64,000 nt of DNA from NCBI RefSeq assembly GCF_902497625.1, contig NZ_CABVGX010000010.1:62001-126000 (forward strand), given 5' to 3'. Position numbers and translations under genes: made by a program. This document shows positions 27,202-37,045 of the stretch, piece by piece. The notes below the pieces were generated by a model, which was given only the letters and a program-made list of their open reading frames with translations, ran no database searches and was not told where the DNA came from. Each line of letters begins with the position of its first letter. Positions within the stretch are counted from its first letter, which is position 1. The DNA is from Pseudomonas fluorescens. GTDB lineage: Bacteria > Pseudomonadota > Gammaproteobacteria > Pseudomonadales > Pseudomonadaceae.

Positions 27202-27513
27202 AACGTCATGGCTCGGTATCAGTGATGGCAGTTTAGTGGCACACAGCACACTTCGCAAACAGCCGAGTGATAACTAGAACACAGAAATACGAAAAGGTTT
27301 TAAAACGTGGGGAAAAACTGACGATTGGCTGGAAATGAACGTATTTTTTTGTGGCTTGGGGGCTTGCTGTGGCGTCGTCCTGCCCGCGCCAGGTGGCGAA
27401 GCGACTTTGGAGTTCATCAGATAGACCGGGTCGCAGGTCTTACGACTGCTACGCAGCCGGACGGAGACAAGTCCCCTCGCCACAGGGAAACGGGCCAAAG
27501 GGGATTGAGTCGA
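27202..27513. other. Intergenic region with decayed REP sequence
   Basis: About 310 bases lie between the four-gene operon and tsaB. It holds the operon promoter region and, at 27430-27486, a decayed arm of the CTCGCCACAG repeat class seen as GACAAGTCCCCTCGCCACAG. No other structure was recognised. Confidence 0.4.
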
Positions 27514-28188
27514 TTAGCGCGCTTTCGGGGTGGCCACTTTATCGCGCAGATAAACCGGCTGAGCGTCATCGGCGACGATCGCCTCCCCGCGCTCCCAAGC
27601 AAATCGCGCAAGGCTCAGCAGGTCTTCGGCATGCGGCAACATACCCGCATCCTGGCCGGTCAGATTGACGGCTATACGTTCGGCATATCCCCAACCGGTG
27701 CCCGCGCCGAACCATTCGCCGCTGGCATCGGCCGGTAGCCCTGCCGCTTCCGGCGGCAACACTGCTTCGTTGCCGACCAGACGCATTTCCCCGGCCGTTT
27801 CGCGGTAGCAACCCCAATACACTTCATCCATGCGCGCATCGATGGCTGCCGCGACCTGACTGACGCCATGCTCGCGGTAAGCCCGTTGCGCCAGCACGGC
27901 GAGGTTCGATACCGGCAGTACGGGACGGTCCAGCGCGAACGCCAGCCCTTGCACCACGCCAACGGCAATGCGCACCCCGGTAAACGCGCCCGGTCCACGG
28001 CCGAATGCAATCGCATCCACCGCTTGCAACGTGGTGCCAGCGTCGGCGAGCAGTTGCTGGATCATTGGCAACAACTTCTGCGCATGCAGGCGCGGGATCA
28101 CCTCGTAATGACTCGTAACCTTGCCGTCATGCAGCAAGGCAACGGAGCAAGCTTCAGTCGCGGTGTCCAGGGCCAGCAAGGTGCTCAT
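27514..28188 (-). CDS. tsaB: tRNA threonylcarbamoyladenosine biosynthesis protein TsaB
   Basis: A 224-residue TsaB (YeaZ), an ASKHA-fold protein that forms the TsaB-TsaD-TsaE complex for t6A37 synthesis. The N-terminus LLALDTATEACSVAL is the phosphate-1 strand of the fold, with AIAFGRGPGAFTGVRIAVGV near residue 67 as the family signature. Start choice: the open frame begins 16 codons upstream, but ATG 28188 gives the standard N-terminus. It lies downstream of adk. tcdA in this same window acts later on the same modified nucleoside. Confidence 0.91.
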   Translation of the reverse strand: MSTLLALDTATEACSVALLHDGKVTSHYEVIPRLHAQKLLPMIQQLLADAGTTLQAVDAIAFGRGPGAFTGVRIAVGVVQGLAFALDRPVLPVSNLAVLAQRAYREHGVSQVAAAIDARMDEVYWGCYRETAGEMRLVGNEAVLPPEAAGLPADASGEWFGAGTGWGYAERIAVNLTGQDAGMLPHAEDLLSLARFAWERGEAIVADDAQPVYLRDKVATPKAR

Positions 28189-28236
28189 CGATGTTTCCAC
28201 AAGAAAGGTCAGAAAAAAGTGCGCCAGTATAAACAA

Positions 28237-28260
28237 CTACGGCCCGCAAGCGGGCCGTAG
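28237..28260 (-). terminator. Strong hairpin between adk and tsaB
   Basis: A perfect 10-bp stem CTACGGCCCG / CGGGCCGTAG with a four-base loop is followed, in the adk direction, by a T-rich run. It would end or attenuate adk transcription before tsaB. Confidence 0.75.
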
Positions 28261-28275
28261 AAGATCAAGCGGTAA

Positions 28276-29127
<852 letters not shown>

Positions 29128-29161
29128 TCAATATCTGTCGCTTGGCAATAGTTTTCGCGGC

Positions 29162-29199
29162 AAAAAAAACCGCCACTCGAAGCCGACTCCGAGTGACGG
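29162..29199 (-). terminator. Rho-independent terminator after ppc
   Basis: Read in the ppc direction, the sequence gives the stem CCG(T)CACTCG / CGAGTG(G)CGG followed by a run of eight T. It begins 18 bases after the ppc stop. Confidence 0.8.
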
Positions 29200-29216
29200 A
29201 TGCCTCCCGCAAAATG

Positions 29217-31847
29217 TTAGCCGGTGTTTCGCAACCCGGCGGCAATCCCCGCTACAGACACCAGCAACGCTTGTTCCACCGGGCTGCCCTGCGCCACTTC
29301 CTGCTGCCGCGACCGCGCCAGCAACTCCGCCTGCAATAGATGAAGCGGGTCGAGGTAAGTGTTACGCAGCCGGATGAATTCCAGGGTGTCGGGACTGTGC
29401 GCAAGCAACTGGGACTGGCCGGTCAGGCCGAGTACAACGGCGCAAGCCTGCGACAATAGGTCGCGTAAATGCGCACCTAAAGGCAGCAGTTGCGGCTCGA
29501 CCAGGCGCTCATCGTAGGACTGCGCGATGTCGGCATCGGCCTTGGCCAGGACCATTTCCAGCATATCGATACGCGTACGGAAGAACGGCCACTGCTCGCG
29601 CATCTGCCCCAGCAGTTCGCCCTCGCCACGTTCCAGTGCCTTGCTCAACGCGGCCTCCCAACCAAGCCAGGCCGGCAGCATCAGGCGGGTTTGAGTCCAG
29701 CCGAAAATCCACGGAATCGCCCGCAAGCTTTCGATGCCCCCCGCACGGCGCTTCGCCGGGCGGCTACCGAGTGGTAAGCGGCCCAACTCCTGCTCAGGCG
29801 TTGACTGGCGGAAATACTCGACGAATTGCGGATTTTCACGCACCACGGCACGGTAAGCGCAGACACCGTCTGCCGCCAATTCGTCCATCAGGTGGCGCCA
29901 TTCAGGTTCAGGTGGCGGCGGCGGCAACAGCGTCGCTTCGAGGACTGCGGCCAGGTACAGATTCAGGTTTTGTTCGGCGATGTCCGGCAGGCCGAATTTG
30001 AAACGAATCATTTCCCCCTGTTCGGTGGTGCGGAAACGTCCTGCGACCGAACCCGGTGGCTGCGACAAAATCGCTGCGTGTGCAGGACCGCCGCCACGGC
30101 CGACAGTGCCACCGCGACCGTGGAACAACAACAGTTCGACTTGCTGCTCGCGGCAGATGTCGACCAAGCGTTCCTGTGCACGGTACTGGGCCCAGGCTGC
30201 CGCAGTTGTGCCAGCGTCCTTGGCTGAATCGGAGTAACCGATCATCACTTCCTGCGGGCCGTGCAGGCGTGCGCGGTAACCGGGCAGCAGCAACAGTTGC
30301 TCGATCACCGGGCCGGCGTTATCGAGGTCAGCGAGGGTTTCAAACAGCGGCACCACGCGCATTGGCCGCAACACACCGGACTCTTTGAGCAGCAGTTGCA
30401 CGGCGAGCACATCGGACGCGGCACCGGCCATGGAAATCACGTAGGAACCCAACGACGCTGCCGGCGCCGCTGCAATTTCCCGGCAGGTGGCGAGCACTTC
30501 AGCAGTGTCTGCAGACGGTTTGAAATAGGCGGGCAGCAAGGGCCGACGGTTATCCAGCTCCCGGGAGAGGAAATCGATGCGCTGCTCTTCGCTCCAGTCT
30601 TCGTAGCGACCGAGACCCAGATAGTCAGTGATCTCGGTCATGGCGGCGCAATGCCGGGTCGAATCCTGGCGCACATCGAGGCGCACCAGGAACAAGCCAA
30701 AGGTCACGGCCCGACGCAGGCAATCGAGCAGCGGTCCGTCGGCGATCACGCCCATCCCGCATTCGTGCAGCGACTGGTAACACAGCTCGAGTGGATCGAG
30801 CAGGTCGCGATTGTCTTGCAGCACATCGGCACTGACCGGCGTGGCTTTGCTTAAAGAGGCGTGCGCCCAGGCACGGGTCGCGCGCAGTCGTTCACGCAAC
30901 TGTTTAAGTACCGAACGGTAGGGTTCGGCGCTGTCCGGGGCTTTGGCTTTCAGGGCGTCGCTGGCCTGCTGCATCGACAACTCGGCGGCCAGATGATCAA
31001 CATCACGCACGAAAAGATCGGCGGCCATCCAGCGCGCCAGCAACAAGACTTCGCGGGTGACCGCTGCGGTTACGTTCGGGTTGCCGTCACGGTCGCCGCC
31101 CATCCACGAGGCAAAGCGGATCGGCGCCGCCTCCATGGGCAGGTGCAGACCGGTAGCGTCGTGCAAGGCCTTGTCGGCCTTGCGCAGATAATTGGGGATG
31201 GCTTGCCACAGCGAATGTTCGATCACCGCAAAGCCCCATTTGGCTTCATCGACCGGGGTCGGCCGGGTGCGGCGGATTTCTTCGGTGTGCCACGCTTCAG
31301 CAATCAAGCGCTGCAGCTTTGTCTGGATCTGCTCGCGCTCGGCGCTGGTGAGGTCGCGGTGATCCTGCGCGGCCAGTTGCGCGGCGATGGCGTCATATTT
31401 CTGGATCAGCGTGCGACGGGCCACTTCAGTCGGGTGCGCCGTCAGCACCAGGTCGATTTCCAGACGCCCCAATTGCCGGGCCAGTGACTCGGGTTTATGC
31501 CCCTCTGCCAGCAGACGTGCGAGCAGCTCGGGCAACACGCGCGTTTCGAACGGCGCCGGCTGCGATTCTTCGCGGCGGTGAATCAATTGATATTGCTCGG
31601 CGATATTGGCCAGGTTGAGGAACTGGTTGAAGGCGCGCGCGACCGGCAGCAATTCCTCTTCGCTCAGTTGATTGAGGCTGGCACTCAGCTCAGCGTCCAT
31701 CGACCCGCGGCGATCCGCCTTGGCGCCTTTGCGGATCTGCTCGATCTTGTCGAGAAAGCCCTCCCCGTACTGTTCACGAATGGTGGTGCCCAACAGCTCA
31801 CCCAGCAGGTGAACGTCCTCGCGCAAGCGTGCATCAATATCGGTCAT
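29217..31847 (-). CDS. ppc: Phosphoenolpyruvate carboxylase
   Basis: An 876-residue PEPC that carboxylates PEP to oxaloacetate to refill the TCA cycle. Catalytic landmarks are visible: [12 protein letters not shown] (His near 138), [13 protein letters not shown] (Lys near 540), [15 protein letters not shown] (the mobile glycine-rich loop with the key Arg) and the C-terminal [15 protein letters not shown] ending ...RNTG, the conserved terminal motif. The start is ATG 31847 ([15 protein letters not shown]). The open frame extends 54 codons upstream without a conserved-looking N-terminus. Confidence 0.95.
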   Translation of the reverse strand: MTDIDARLREDVHLLGELLGTTIREQYGEGFLDKIEQIRKGAKADRRGSMDAELSASLNQLSEEELLPVARAFNQFLNLANIAEQYQLIHRREESQPAPFETRVLPELLARLLAEGHKPESLARQLGRLEIDLVLTAHPTEVARRTLIQKYDAIAAQLAAQDHRDLTSAEREQIQTKLQRLIAEAWHTEEIRRTRPTPVDEAKWGFAVIEHSLWQAIPNYLRKADKALHDATGLHLPMEAAPIRFASWMGGDRDGNPNVTAAVTREVLLLARWMAADLFVRDVDHLAAELSMQQASDALKAKAPDSAEPYRSVLKQLRERLRATRAWAHASLSKATPVSADVLQDNRDLLDPLELCYQSLHECGMGVIADGPLLDCLRRAVTFGLFLVRLDVRQDSTRHCAAMTEITDYLGLGRYEDWSEEQRIDFLSRELDNRRPLLPAYFKPSADTAEVLATCREIAAAPAASLGSYVISMAGAASDVLAVQLLLKESGVLRPMRVVPLFETLADLDNAGPVIEQLLLLPGYRARLHGPQEVMIGYSDSAKDAGTTAAAWAQYRAQERLVDICREQQVELLLFHGRGGTVGRGGGPAHAAILSQPPGSVAGRFRTTEQGEMIRFKFGLPDIAEQNLNLYLAAVLEATLLPPPPPEPEWRHLMDELAADGVCAYRAVVRENPQFVEYFRQSTPEQELGRLPLGSRPAKRRAGGIESLRAIPWIFGWTQTRLMLPAWLGWEAALSKALERGEGELLGQMREQWPFFRTRIDMLEMVLAKADADIAQSYDERLVEPQLLPLGAHLRDLLSQACAVVLGLTGQSQLLAHSPDTLEFIRLRNTYLDPLHLLQAELLARSRQQEVAQGSPVEQALLVSVAGIAAGLRNTG

Positions 31848-32049
31848 CAGCAGTTCTCCAGCGAAAAATCCGGTCAGCCAAGACCTCGAAGAGTGCCGCC
31901 CCGGACTACTTCTTACAAGCAAACGACGAAGGGACTTTAAACCCTTGGCGATAAAGCTAGTCTGAAGAGTAAGCCACACAACGGCTTTAGCCGGCCAGAC
32001 GCCGGACATTCACACGGCCTGCCACGAGCAGGTGCGCCATGAGGTCATT

Positions 32050-32394
32050 ATGAAAATCCGCGAGCTTGCCCAACATTGGGAAGAAAACGCCAAGGGTCGC
32101 CTGACCGATACCGGGTATAAAATTCATCTGGACATGGAAGCAGCGGCGCGGCTGGCGGCTATTACCGAGATGTATCCCAAGCGCCACCCTGAGGAATTGC
32201 TCGGCGAACTGATAGGCGCTGCGCTGGAAGAGCTGGAAAAAAGCTTTCCCTACGTGAAGGGTTCGACCGTCGTCGCGACCGACGAAGAAGGCGATCCGTT
32301 GTACGAAGACGTTGGGCCAACCCCGCGCTTTCTCGCGTTGTCGCGTAGACATTTGCATGATCTGGCTTCGGGGAATGACGATCAAAAGCACTGA
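32050..32394 (+). CDS. Small conserved protein (pilin-assembly-annotated family)
   Basis: A 114-residue protein beginning MKIRELAQHWEENAKGRL, with GAGGT seven bases before ATG 32050. It has an amphipathic, helix-rich layout (MEAAARLAAITEMYPKRHPEELLGELIGAALEEL) and a short acidic strand region (VVATDEEGDPLYEDVGPTPR). No signal peptide or membrane segment is present. Similar pseudomonad proteins next to ppc carry a pilin assembly label, but nothing in the sequence supports a pilus role. It is divergent from ppc with about 200 bases between them. The function should be treated as unknown. Confidence 0.72.
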   Translation: MKIRELAQHWEENAKGRLTDTGYKIHLDMEAAARLAAITEMYPKRHPEELLGELIGAALEELEKSFPYVKGSTVVATDEEGDPLYEDVGPTPRFLALSRRHLHDLASGNDDQKH

Positions 32395-32637
32395 TTAATC
32401 TCCTCTTGTGGGGTCGGACTTGCTCGCGAAAGCCATCTTCCAGTGATCCACCGATGGGCTGATACGACGCGTTCGCCGGGCAATCCCACTCCCACAAAGT
32501 TTTCATGTCACCTCCAAAATTGCGCGTCTGCGGTGGTTGAAAAAAACCGCGGATACCTGCGCAGCTGCGCAAAAGTTCCCGAGTTAGAGCCTTGTTCGTT
32601 TGGTCATTGTTTTTTCGGGCGATTGGCCATACCCGCT
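32395..32637. other. Long non-coding stretch upstream of the lipoprotein pair
   Basis: About 240 bases without a convincing gene. A partial REP-like sequence (GGGGTCGGACTTGCTCGCGA) is at 32409-32428. The rest is unremarkable apart from an AT-rich segment near 32600-32620. The likely AlgU promoter follows at 32638. Confidence 0.4.
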
Positions 32638-32665
32638 GAACTTTTGAAAAACGCCTCGGGTCACA
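32638..32665 (+). promoter_or_regulatory. Candidate AlgU (sigma-22) promoter for the DUF4398-lptF pair
   Basis: GAACTT at 32638-32643, a 17-base spacer, then TCACA at 32661-32665 resembles the AlgU/RpoE consensus GAACTT-N16/17-TCTGA. It lies about 100 bases before the lipoprotein gene. lptF of P. aeruginosa is a known AlgU-regulon member, which supports the call. Confidence 0.6.
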
Positions 32666-32766
32666 CCCATTAACCACGCCTGGGACGACCGTTTCAAATA
32701 CCCCGGAAATTAACGGTCGCGGCTCCACACCCAGGATGGAATTATTGTTTTTCAGGAGTTATCCCA

Positions 32767-33180
32767 ATGGAGTTGAAAACCATGAAGACCCCAACTGCCA
32801 AATCCTCGTTTACTTCACTGCGCGGCCTGAAGCTGGCAGCTTTGGCAATCGGCAGCACGTTCGTATTGGCCGGTTGCGCCGGTAACCCACCGAGCGAGCA
32901 ATACGCGGTCACCCAGTCGGCAGTCAACAGCGCAGTCAGCGCTGGCGGTACCGAGTTTGCAGCAGTGGAAATGAAATCCGCTCAGGACAAACTCAAGCAA
33001 GCCGAGATGGCCATGCACGACAAGAACTACGAACAAGCGCGCATTCTGGCTGAGCAGGCTGAGTGGGACGCTCGTGTTGCCGAGCGCAAAGCCCAGGCGA
33101 TGAAAGCCGAACAGGCCGTGAAGGACGCTCAGAAGGGTGTTCAGGAACTGCGTCAGGAAAGCCAGCGCACCGTGCAATAA
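32767..33180 (+). CDS. DUF4398-domain lipoprotein
   Basis: A 137-residue lipoprotein. The basic N-terminus and hydrophobic stretch end in the lipobox VLAGCAGNPP (Cys near residue 38). The mature part is a long alpha-helix (SAQDKLKQAEMAMHDKNYEQ, then a Lys/Ala/Glu-rich stretch to the end) of the DUF4398 family. It lies 48 bases upstream of lptF in the same orientation, as in P. aeruginosa, where both are envelope-stress genes. The start could also be the ATG at residue 6 (32782), which has the KTPTAK basic region. Confidence 0.85.
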   Translation: MELKTMKTPTAKSSFTSLRGLKLAALAIGSTFVLAGCAGNPPSEQYAVTQSAVNSAVSAGGTEFAAVEMKSAQDKLKQAEMAMHDKNYEQARILAEQAEWDARVAERKAQAMKAEQAVKDAQKGVQELRQESQRTVQ

Positions 33181-33228
33181 GCGCCGCTACGACGTATTTC
33201 TTACTCGACTCAAAAGGACGAAACCATT

Positions 33229-34017
33229 ATGCGTAAACAATTGATGATCCCTGCCCTGCTGGCCGCAAGCGTTGCACTGGCTGCCTGCTCTACACCGCCT
33301 AACCAGAACCTGGAACAGGCCCGCACCAACTACAGCGGCCTGCAAGCCAATCCTCAGGCGAGCAAAGTCGCGGCGCTGGAAACCAAAGAAGCCAGCGATT
33401 ATCTGGACAAGGCCGACAAGGCTTATCTGAACAAGGAAGACGAGTACAAAGTCGACCAACTGGCTTATCTGACCAATCAGCGCGTGGAAGTGGCTAAGCA
33501 AACCATCGCTCTGCGCACCGCGGAAGCCAATCTGAAGAACGCTGCAGCACAACGTGCCCAAGCGCGTCTGGATGCTCGTGATCAGCAGATCAAGCAGCTC
33601 CAGGACAGCCTGAACGCCAAGCAGACCGATCGCGGTACCCTGGTAACTTTCGGCGACGTGCTGTTCGCCACCAACAAGGCTGACCTGAAATCCAGCGGTC
33701 TGGTAAACATCAACAAGCTGGCGCAATTCCTTCAGGAAAACCCTGATCGTAAAGTGATTGTCGAAGGCTACACCGACAGCACCGGCGCGGCTTCGTACAA
33801 TCAGTCACTGTCTGAGCGTCGGGCCAACTCCGTGCGCATGGCGCTGGTGAAAATGGGCGTTGACCCAGCGCGCATCGTTGCTCAAGGCTACGGCAAGGAA
33901 TACCCAGTCGCAGAAAACAGCAGCGTTTCGGGTCGTGCGATGAATCGTCGTGTGGAAGTAACCATTTCCAACGACAATCAGCCTGTGATGCCACGTTCGT
34001 CTGTGAGCTCGAACTAA
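33229..34017 (+). CDS. lptF: OmpA-family outer-membrane lipoprotein LptF-like
   Basis: A 262-residue lipoprotein with lipobox ALAACSTPP (Cys near residue 21). A helical N-terminal half with DUF4398-like repeats (LEQARTNYSGLQ and NAAAQRAQARLDARD) precedes a C-terminal OmpA-like peptidoglycan-binding domain (about residues 140-250). The domain shows LFATNKADLKSSG, VEGYTDSTGAASYNQSLSERRA with the Asp and Arg diaminopimelate ligands, and AQGYGKEYPVAEN. In P. aeruginosa LptF (PA3692) is AlgU-controlled and aids survival under oxidative and osmotic stress. A clear terminator follows. Confidence 0.88.
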   Translation: MRKQLMIPALLAASVALAACSTPPNQNLEQARTNYSGLQANPQASKVAALETKEASDYLDKADKAYLNKEDEYKVDQLAYLTNQRVEVAKQTIALRTAEANLKNAAAQRAQARLDARDQQIKQLQDSLNAKQTDRGTLVTFGDVLFATNKADLKSSGLVNINKLAQFLQENPDRKVIVEGYTDSTGAASYNQSLSERRANSVRMALVKMGVDPARIVAQGYGKEYPVAENSSVSGRAMNRRVEVTISNDNQPVMPRSSVSSN

Positions 34018-34036
34018 GCTTCGCTTGCTTAAACAC

Positions 34037-34073
34037 AAAAGCCCCGCCTGAGTTGATCAGGCGGGGCTTTTTA
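34037..34073 (+). terminator. Rho-independent terminator after lptF
   Basis: The stem AAAGCCCCGCCTGA / TCAGGCGGGGCTTT with a five-base loop ends in TTTTT, 20 bases after the lptF stop. Confidence 0.92.
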
Positions 34074-34161
34074 ATAGCTGTTAGTTCTGATAGTAGGCAG
34101 GGCACATCACCGGCATTAACGTAGTTCCAGCATTAATTTTAATGTAAAAGGAGTCTACATA

Positions 34162-35583
34162 ATGCTTACAAAAGTGATGATGGGGGCCGCTCTGGTCCTA
34201 TCGAGTGGTGCTCAAGCCGAGGGCCTCCAATCTGTCGATAACTTTCGGTATGACGAGCATGACGCCCTGCCGGGCACTATGTCTTTACCCGATCCAGCGG
34301 TGAATGGTCGTCCGCAGTTAGGTGAAAAAAATGTCCTGGTGACAGTAACGAACTGGCAGGGCGAAAACACGCTGGACAAAACAAAAATTGAAAAACATAC
34401 ACTCTCAACGGATGTTGATTCGTTACGCAGTTATATTACGGCGGCATCAAAAGGAAAGCTTACTCTTAACGGGCGAGTCGTGTCCTATACCTCCGGCCCG
34501 CGCCCGCAGGGCTGTAAGCCGTCAGGCCAAGTGAACCAAATATCTCTGGCAACTGCTGAGGGACTAAAAGCTGCCGCAGCAAATGGTATTGACCCTAAAA
34601 GCGTGGATTACTGGATCAACGTAATTGACTGTCACGGCGGAGCCTCAGCGTGGATGCCTGGAAATACAATGGGGGTTTACGGCATGGCTGGCGGCCCACA
34701 TGTCTACAAACATGAGTTCGGGCATAACTTGGGTTATGCACATGGCAGTACTTACACCCGATGCCCAAGATCGGGGGACATCGTCAACGCACCCACAGGA
34801 TGCTCAATGGTGGGGTACGGGGACACAGGCGATTCCGTTTCGGGCGGAGGAACCTTGTATCCTGCCTTCAATCGGTGGTATTCCGGTTGGCTGGATGATA
34901 AACAAGCAGCAACCATTAAATCGACGGGGCTTTACCGTCTTGGGGTCCTCGGAGGTTCAGGCCCTCAGCTGTATCTGATCGAGCGTCCTGGCGATGGAGC
35001 AAGAACAGTAAACTACTTGTCTTTAGAGTACCGAAAACCGACAATTTTCGACGACTTCGAAGAAACCGACAATAGAGTTAACGGAGTATGGGCACGATTC
35101 AGCACGATTGTTTACTACAACAATTTTATTATGAATACTCAACTTGATGGCACACCTGAAACGGCTACGACGGCCGATCCAGCACTCCTTCCGGGAAAGA
35201 TTTTGAAAGATGAACCCGCTGGAATCACTGTTGCAGTATGTAGTGCATCCGACAAAGAGGCGACCATCGCCGTAGGCGTAAGCGGAGAGTCGGCGCCCAG
35301 CTGTGATGTCCCCTACCTCAGCACCCCCCGCGAAAGCGCGGTTACCGGTCCTGCGCCCATATTTTCCGGAGGCACTGCACTTCTTGGCAGTACCGTTGTG
35401 GTGATTACCGCCGGTAATCCCTCCGATGTACTCGCTACCACCAAATCAGACGACAAGGGCAACTGGTCTGTCCGTTCAAAAGAACTGAAAGGCGGTACAA
35501 AGTGGATTCAGGTAGGTCAAGCGCTTAACGGGCAGCCCACTAAATGGAGCGAGCCTCAAAGCTTCCATGTTCGTTGGGAGTAA
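34162..35583 (+). CDS. Secreted metzincin-type metalloprotease, gametolysin (M11)-like
   Basis: A 473-residue protein with a signal peptide (about residues 1-20, ending SGAQAEG). The zinc motif HEFGHNLGYAH at residues 184-194 fits the metzincin pattern HExxHxxGxxH. The following CSMVGYGDTGDSV could supply the Met-turn, and the FNRWYSGWLDD segment resembles the Phe-Asn-x-x-x-x-x-x-Gly-Trp-Leu region of M11 gametolysin-like peptidases. The last about 90 residues (from YLSTPRESAVTGPAP) look like a bacterial Ig-like/carbohydrate-binding beta-sandwich. The gene is visibly less GC-rich than its neighbours and separated by terminators on both sides, suggesting acquisition. The peptidase class is inferred from motifs; the substrate is unknown. 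Confidence 0.75.
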   Translation: MLTKVMMGAALVLSSGAQAEGLQSVDNFRYDEHDALPGTMSLPDPAVNGRPQLGEKNVLVTVTNWQGENTLDKTKIEKHTLSTDVDSLRSYITAASKGKLTLNGRVVSYTSGPRPQGCKPSGQVNQISLATAEGLKAAAANGIDPKSVDYWINVIDCHGGASAWMPGNTMGVYGMAGGPHVYKHEFGHNLGYAHGSTYTRCPRSGDIVNAPTGCSMVGYGDTGDSVSGGGTLYPAFNRWYSGWLDDKQAATIKSTGLYRLGVLGGSGPQLYLIERPGDGARTVNYLSLEYRKPTIFDDFEETDNRVNGVWARFSTIVYYNNFIMNTQLDGTPETATTADPALLPGKILKDEPAGITVAVCSASDKEATIAVGVSGESAPSCDVPYLSTPRESAVTGPAPIFSGGTALLGSTVVVITAGNPSDVLATTKSDDKGNWSVRSKELKGGTKWIQVGQALNGQPTKWSEPQSFHVRWE

Positions 35584-35612
35584 GCCAATTAATCTTTTGG
35601 AGCCCGCGCCGC

Positions 35613-35648
35613 ACAGTCAAGCCAGGGTCAATAGGCAGGCTTGACTGT
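35613..35648. terminator. Bidirectional terminator hairpin
   Basis: An 11-bp stem ACAGTCAAGCC / GGCTTGACTGT with a 14-base loop lies between the convergent protease and small membrane-protein genes. T-rich sequence on one side fits termination of the protease transcript. Confidence 0.75.
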
Positions 35649-35658
35649 TGGAGCGATT

Positions 35659-35988
35659 TTACGGTGCGAGCTGCTGCGGAGTTTCTTCGCCCATGCAGCG
35701 CACCGCTTTTTTCTTGTTGTTGATCAACACGCCGCTCAGCCCTTTCTGTTCGGTATCGAACATCACCAGCACGCCATCGATGCACTGCGCCACCTGTGCC
35801 GCCGGCTCCAGGGAAACCTTGTAGTCTTCGCCCGGCACAGTCTTGAGCATGGTGAAGTCGCTGAGCAACAAGGCATCTTCAGGCTTGGCGAAGTGCAGGT
35901 AACCGTAGAACCACAAGGCACCGACAGTGCCGAGGATGCTGCAGATACCGGTGATGATCAGCGGAATGGCGTTGCGTTCTTCACTCAT
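35659..35988 (-). CDS. Small single-pass membrane protein, unknown function
   Basis: A 109-residue protein with one membrane helix (IPLIITGICSILGTVGALWFYGYL, about residues 8-31) and a probably periplasmic C-terminal part with two cysteines (VAQCIDGVLV and AVRCMGEE) that could pair. The start overlaps the stop of the alpha/beta hydrolase gene by four bases (ATGA), so the two are translationally coupled. No family name was recognised. A similar pair exists at this locus in P. aeruginosa. Confidence 0.75.
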   Translation of the reverse strand: MSEERNAIPLIITGICSILGTVGALWFYGYLHFAKPEDALLLSDFTMLKTVPGEDYKVSLEPAAQVAQCIDGVLVMFDTEQKGLSGVLINNKKKAVRCMGEETPQQLAP

Positions 35989-36899
35989 TGCGGACTCTCT
36001 GGTGATTCGTTGACAGGATTCGGTGGTGCCGGGTAATTGGGGATTTCACCCAGTCGGCGCAAACCGTCGAAATGCTGCGGGTCGTCGAGATAACGCAGCA
36101 TGACCTTTCGCCACACCGGGTCGGCGAACGTTTGTACGTGACCGCCTCGGGTCAGCTGTAGCACGCGCGGCGGCGGCGCAGCTTGATATAGTCGGATGCC
36201 GTTGGAAAGGGGCACGATCGGGTCGTCGATGCTGTGGTAGATCAGTTTCGGCACCCCGTTGAGTTGCGTCATGGAATTAATTGCGCTGTCACCGTCCGGC
36301 ACCAGCCAGGACAGCGGGACTTGCAGCGGCCAGGTCAGCCAGGAATTGCTCAAGGCGAAACGACCGATGCTGCGGTAACTGGCCGGGACGCCGTCGAGCA
36401 CGAACGCCTTGAGTTGCTTTTGCCGTTCCGGGTGCTGTACCAGGTAGTGCACGGCCATCGAACCGCCGAGGCTCTGGCCGAGCAGGATCAGCGGCTTGCC
36501 TTTGACTTCCGGGGCCTGGTCGAGCCATTTGAACGCAGCGTCGATGTCTTGATAGATCGCCGGCAGACTCGGTTTACCTTCGGACAAACCGTATCCGCGA
36601 TAGTCGATCAGCAACACTTGATAGCCTTCCTCCGGCAACCACCAACTGCCACCCAGATGCATCGGCAGATTGCCGCCGTTGCCGTGCAGATGCAGCACCG
36701 TGCCTTTGACCTCGACACCTTTTTTCGCCGGCAGCCACCAAGCGTTCAGCCTGAGGCCATCAGCGGTGGTGACGGTCACCTCGCGGTATTCGAGCTTGGC
36801 TTTTTCCGGGGTGAACAGCTGGCCGGGCTCGGGATAGAAGAGCAAGGAGCTGCAACCGTTCAAGGTCAGAAGCAGGCAGAAGATGCCGAGGATTCTCAT
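35985..36899 (-). CDS. Alpha/beta hydrolase, lipoprotein
   Basis: A 304-residue hydrolase. The N-terminal signal has a lipobox (LTLNGCSSLL, Cys near 16), so the enzyme is probably an envelope lipoprotein. The oxyanion HGNGG motif (VLHLHGNGGNLPMHLG) and the DYRGYGLSEG strand precede the nucleophile elbow GQSLGGSMAV. An Asp (YHSIDDPIVPLS) and the His in TRGGHVQTF complete a plausible Ser-Asp-His triad. It belongs to the BEM46/YfhR-like group; the substrate is unknown. It is coupled to the small membrane protein gene downstream. Confidence 0.83.
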   Translation of the reverse strand: MRILGIFCLLLTLNGCSSLLFYPEPGQLFTPEKAKLEYREVTVTTADGLRLNAWWLPAKKGVEVKGTVLHLHGNGGNLPMHLGGSWWLPEEGYQVLLIDYRGYGLSEGKPSLPAIYQDIDAAFKWLDQAPEVKGKPLILLGQSLGGSMAVHYLVQHPERQKQLKAFVLDGVPASYRSIGRFALSNSWLTWPLQVPLSWLVPDGDSAINSMTQLNGVPKLIYHSIDDPIVPLSNGIRLYQAAPPPRVLQLTRGGHVQTFADPVWRKVMLRYLDDPQHFDGLRRLGEIPNYPAPPNPVNESPESPQ

Positions 36900-36940
36900 C
36901 CGGTGAAACCTCGCAAAAAGCGGGATTGAAATACAACTCC

Positions 36941-37032
36941 CTGTAGGCGCGAGCCTGCTCGCGATAGCGGAGTATCAGGCAACATCAATACTGAATTTCG
37001 GTCCGCTATCGCGAGCAGGCTCGCTCCTACAG
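36941..37032. repeat. REP pair
   Basis: Arms CTGTAGGCGCGAGCCTGCTC plus GCGATAGCGG, and the reverse complement CGCTATCGCGAGCAGGCTCG, are inverted with about 30 bases between, making a long near-perfect hairpin between two minus-strand genes. Confidence 0.85.
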
Positions 37033-37045
37033 GGGGATCAGTGTT

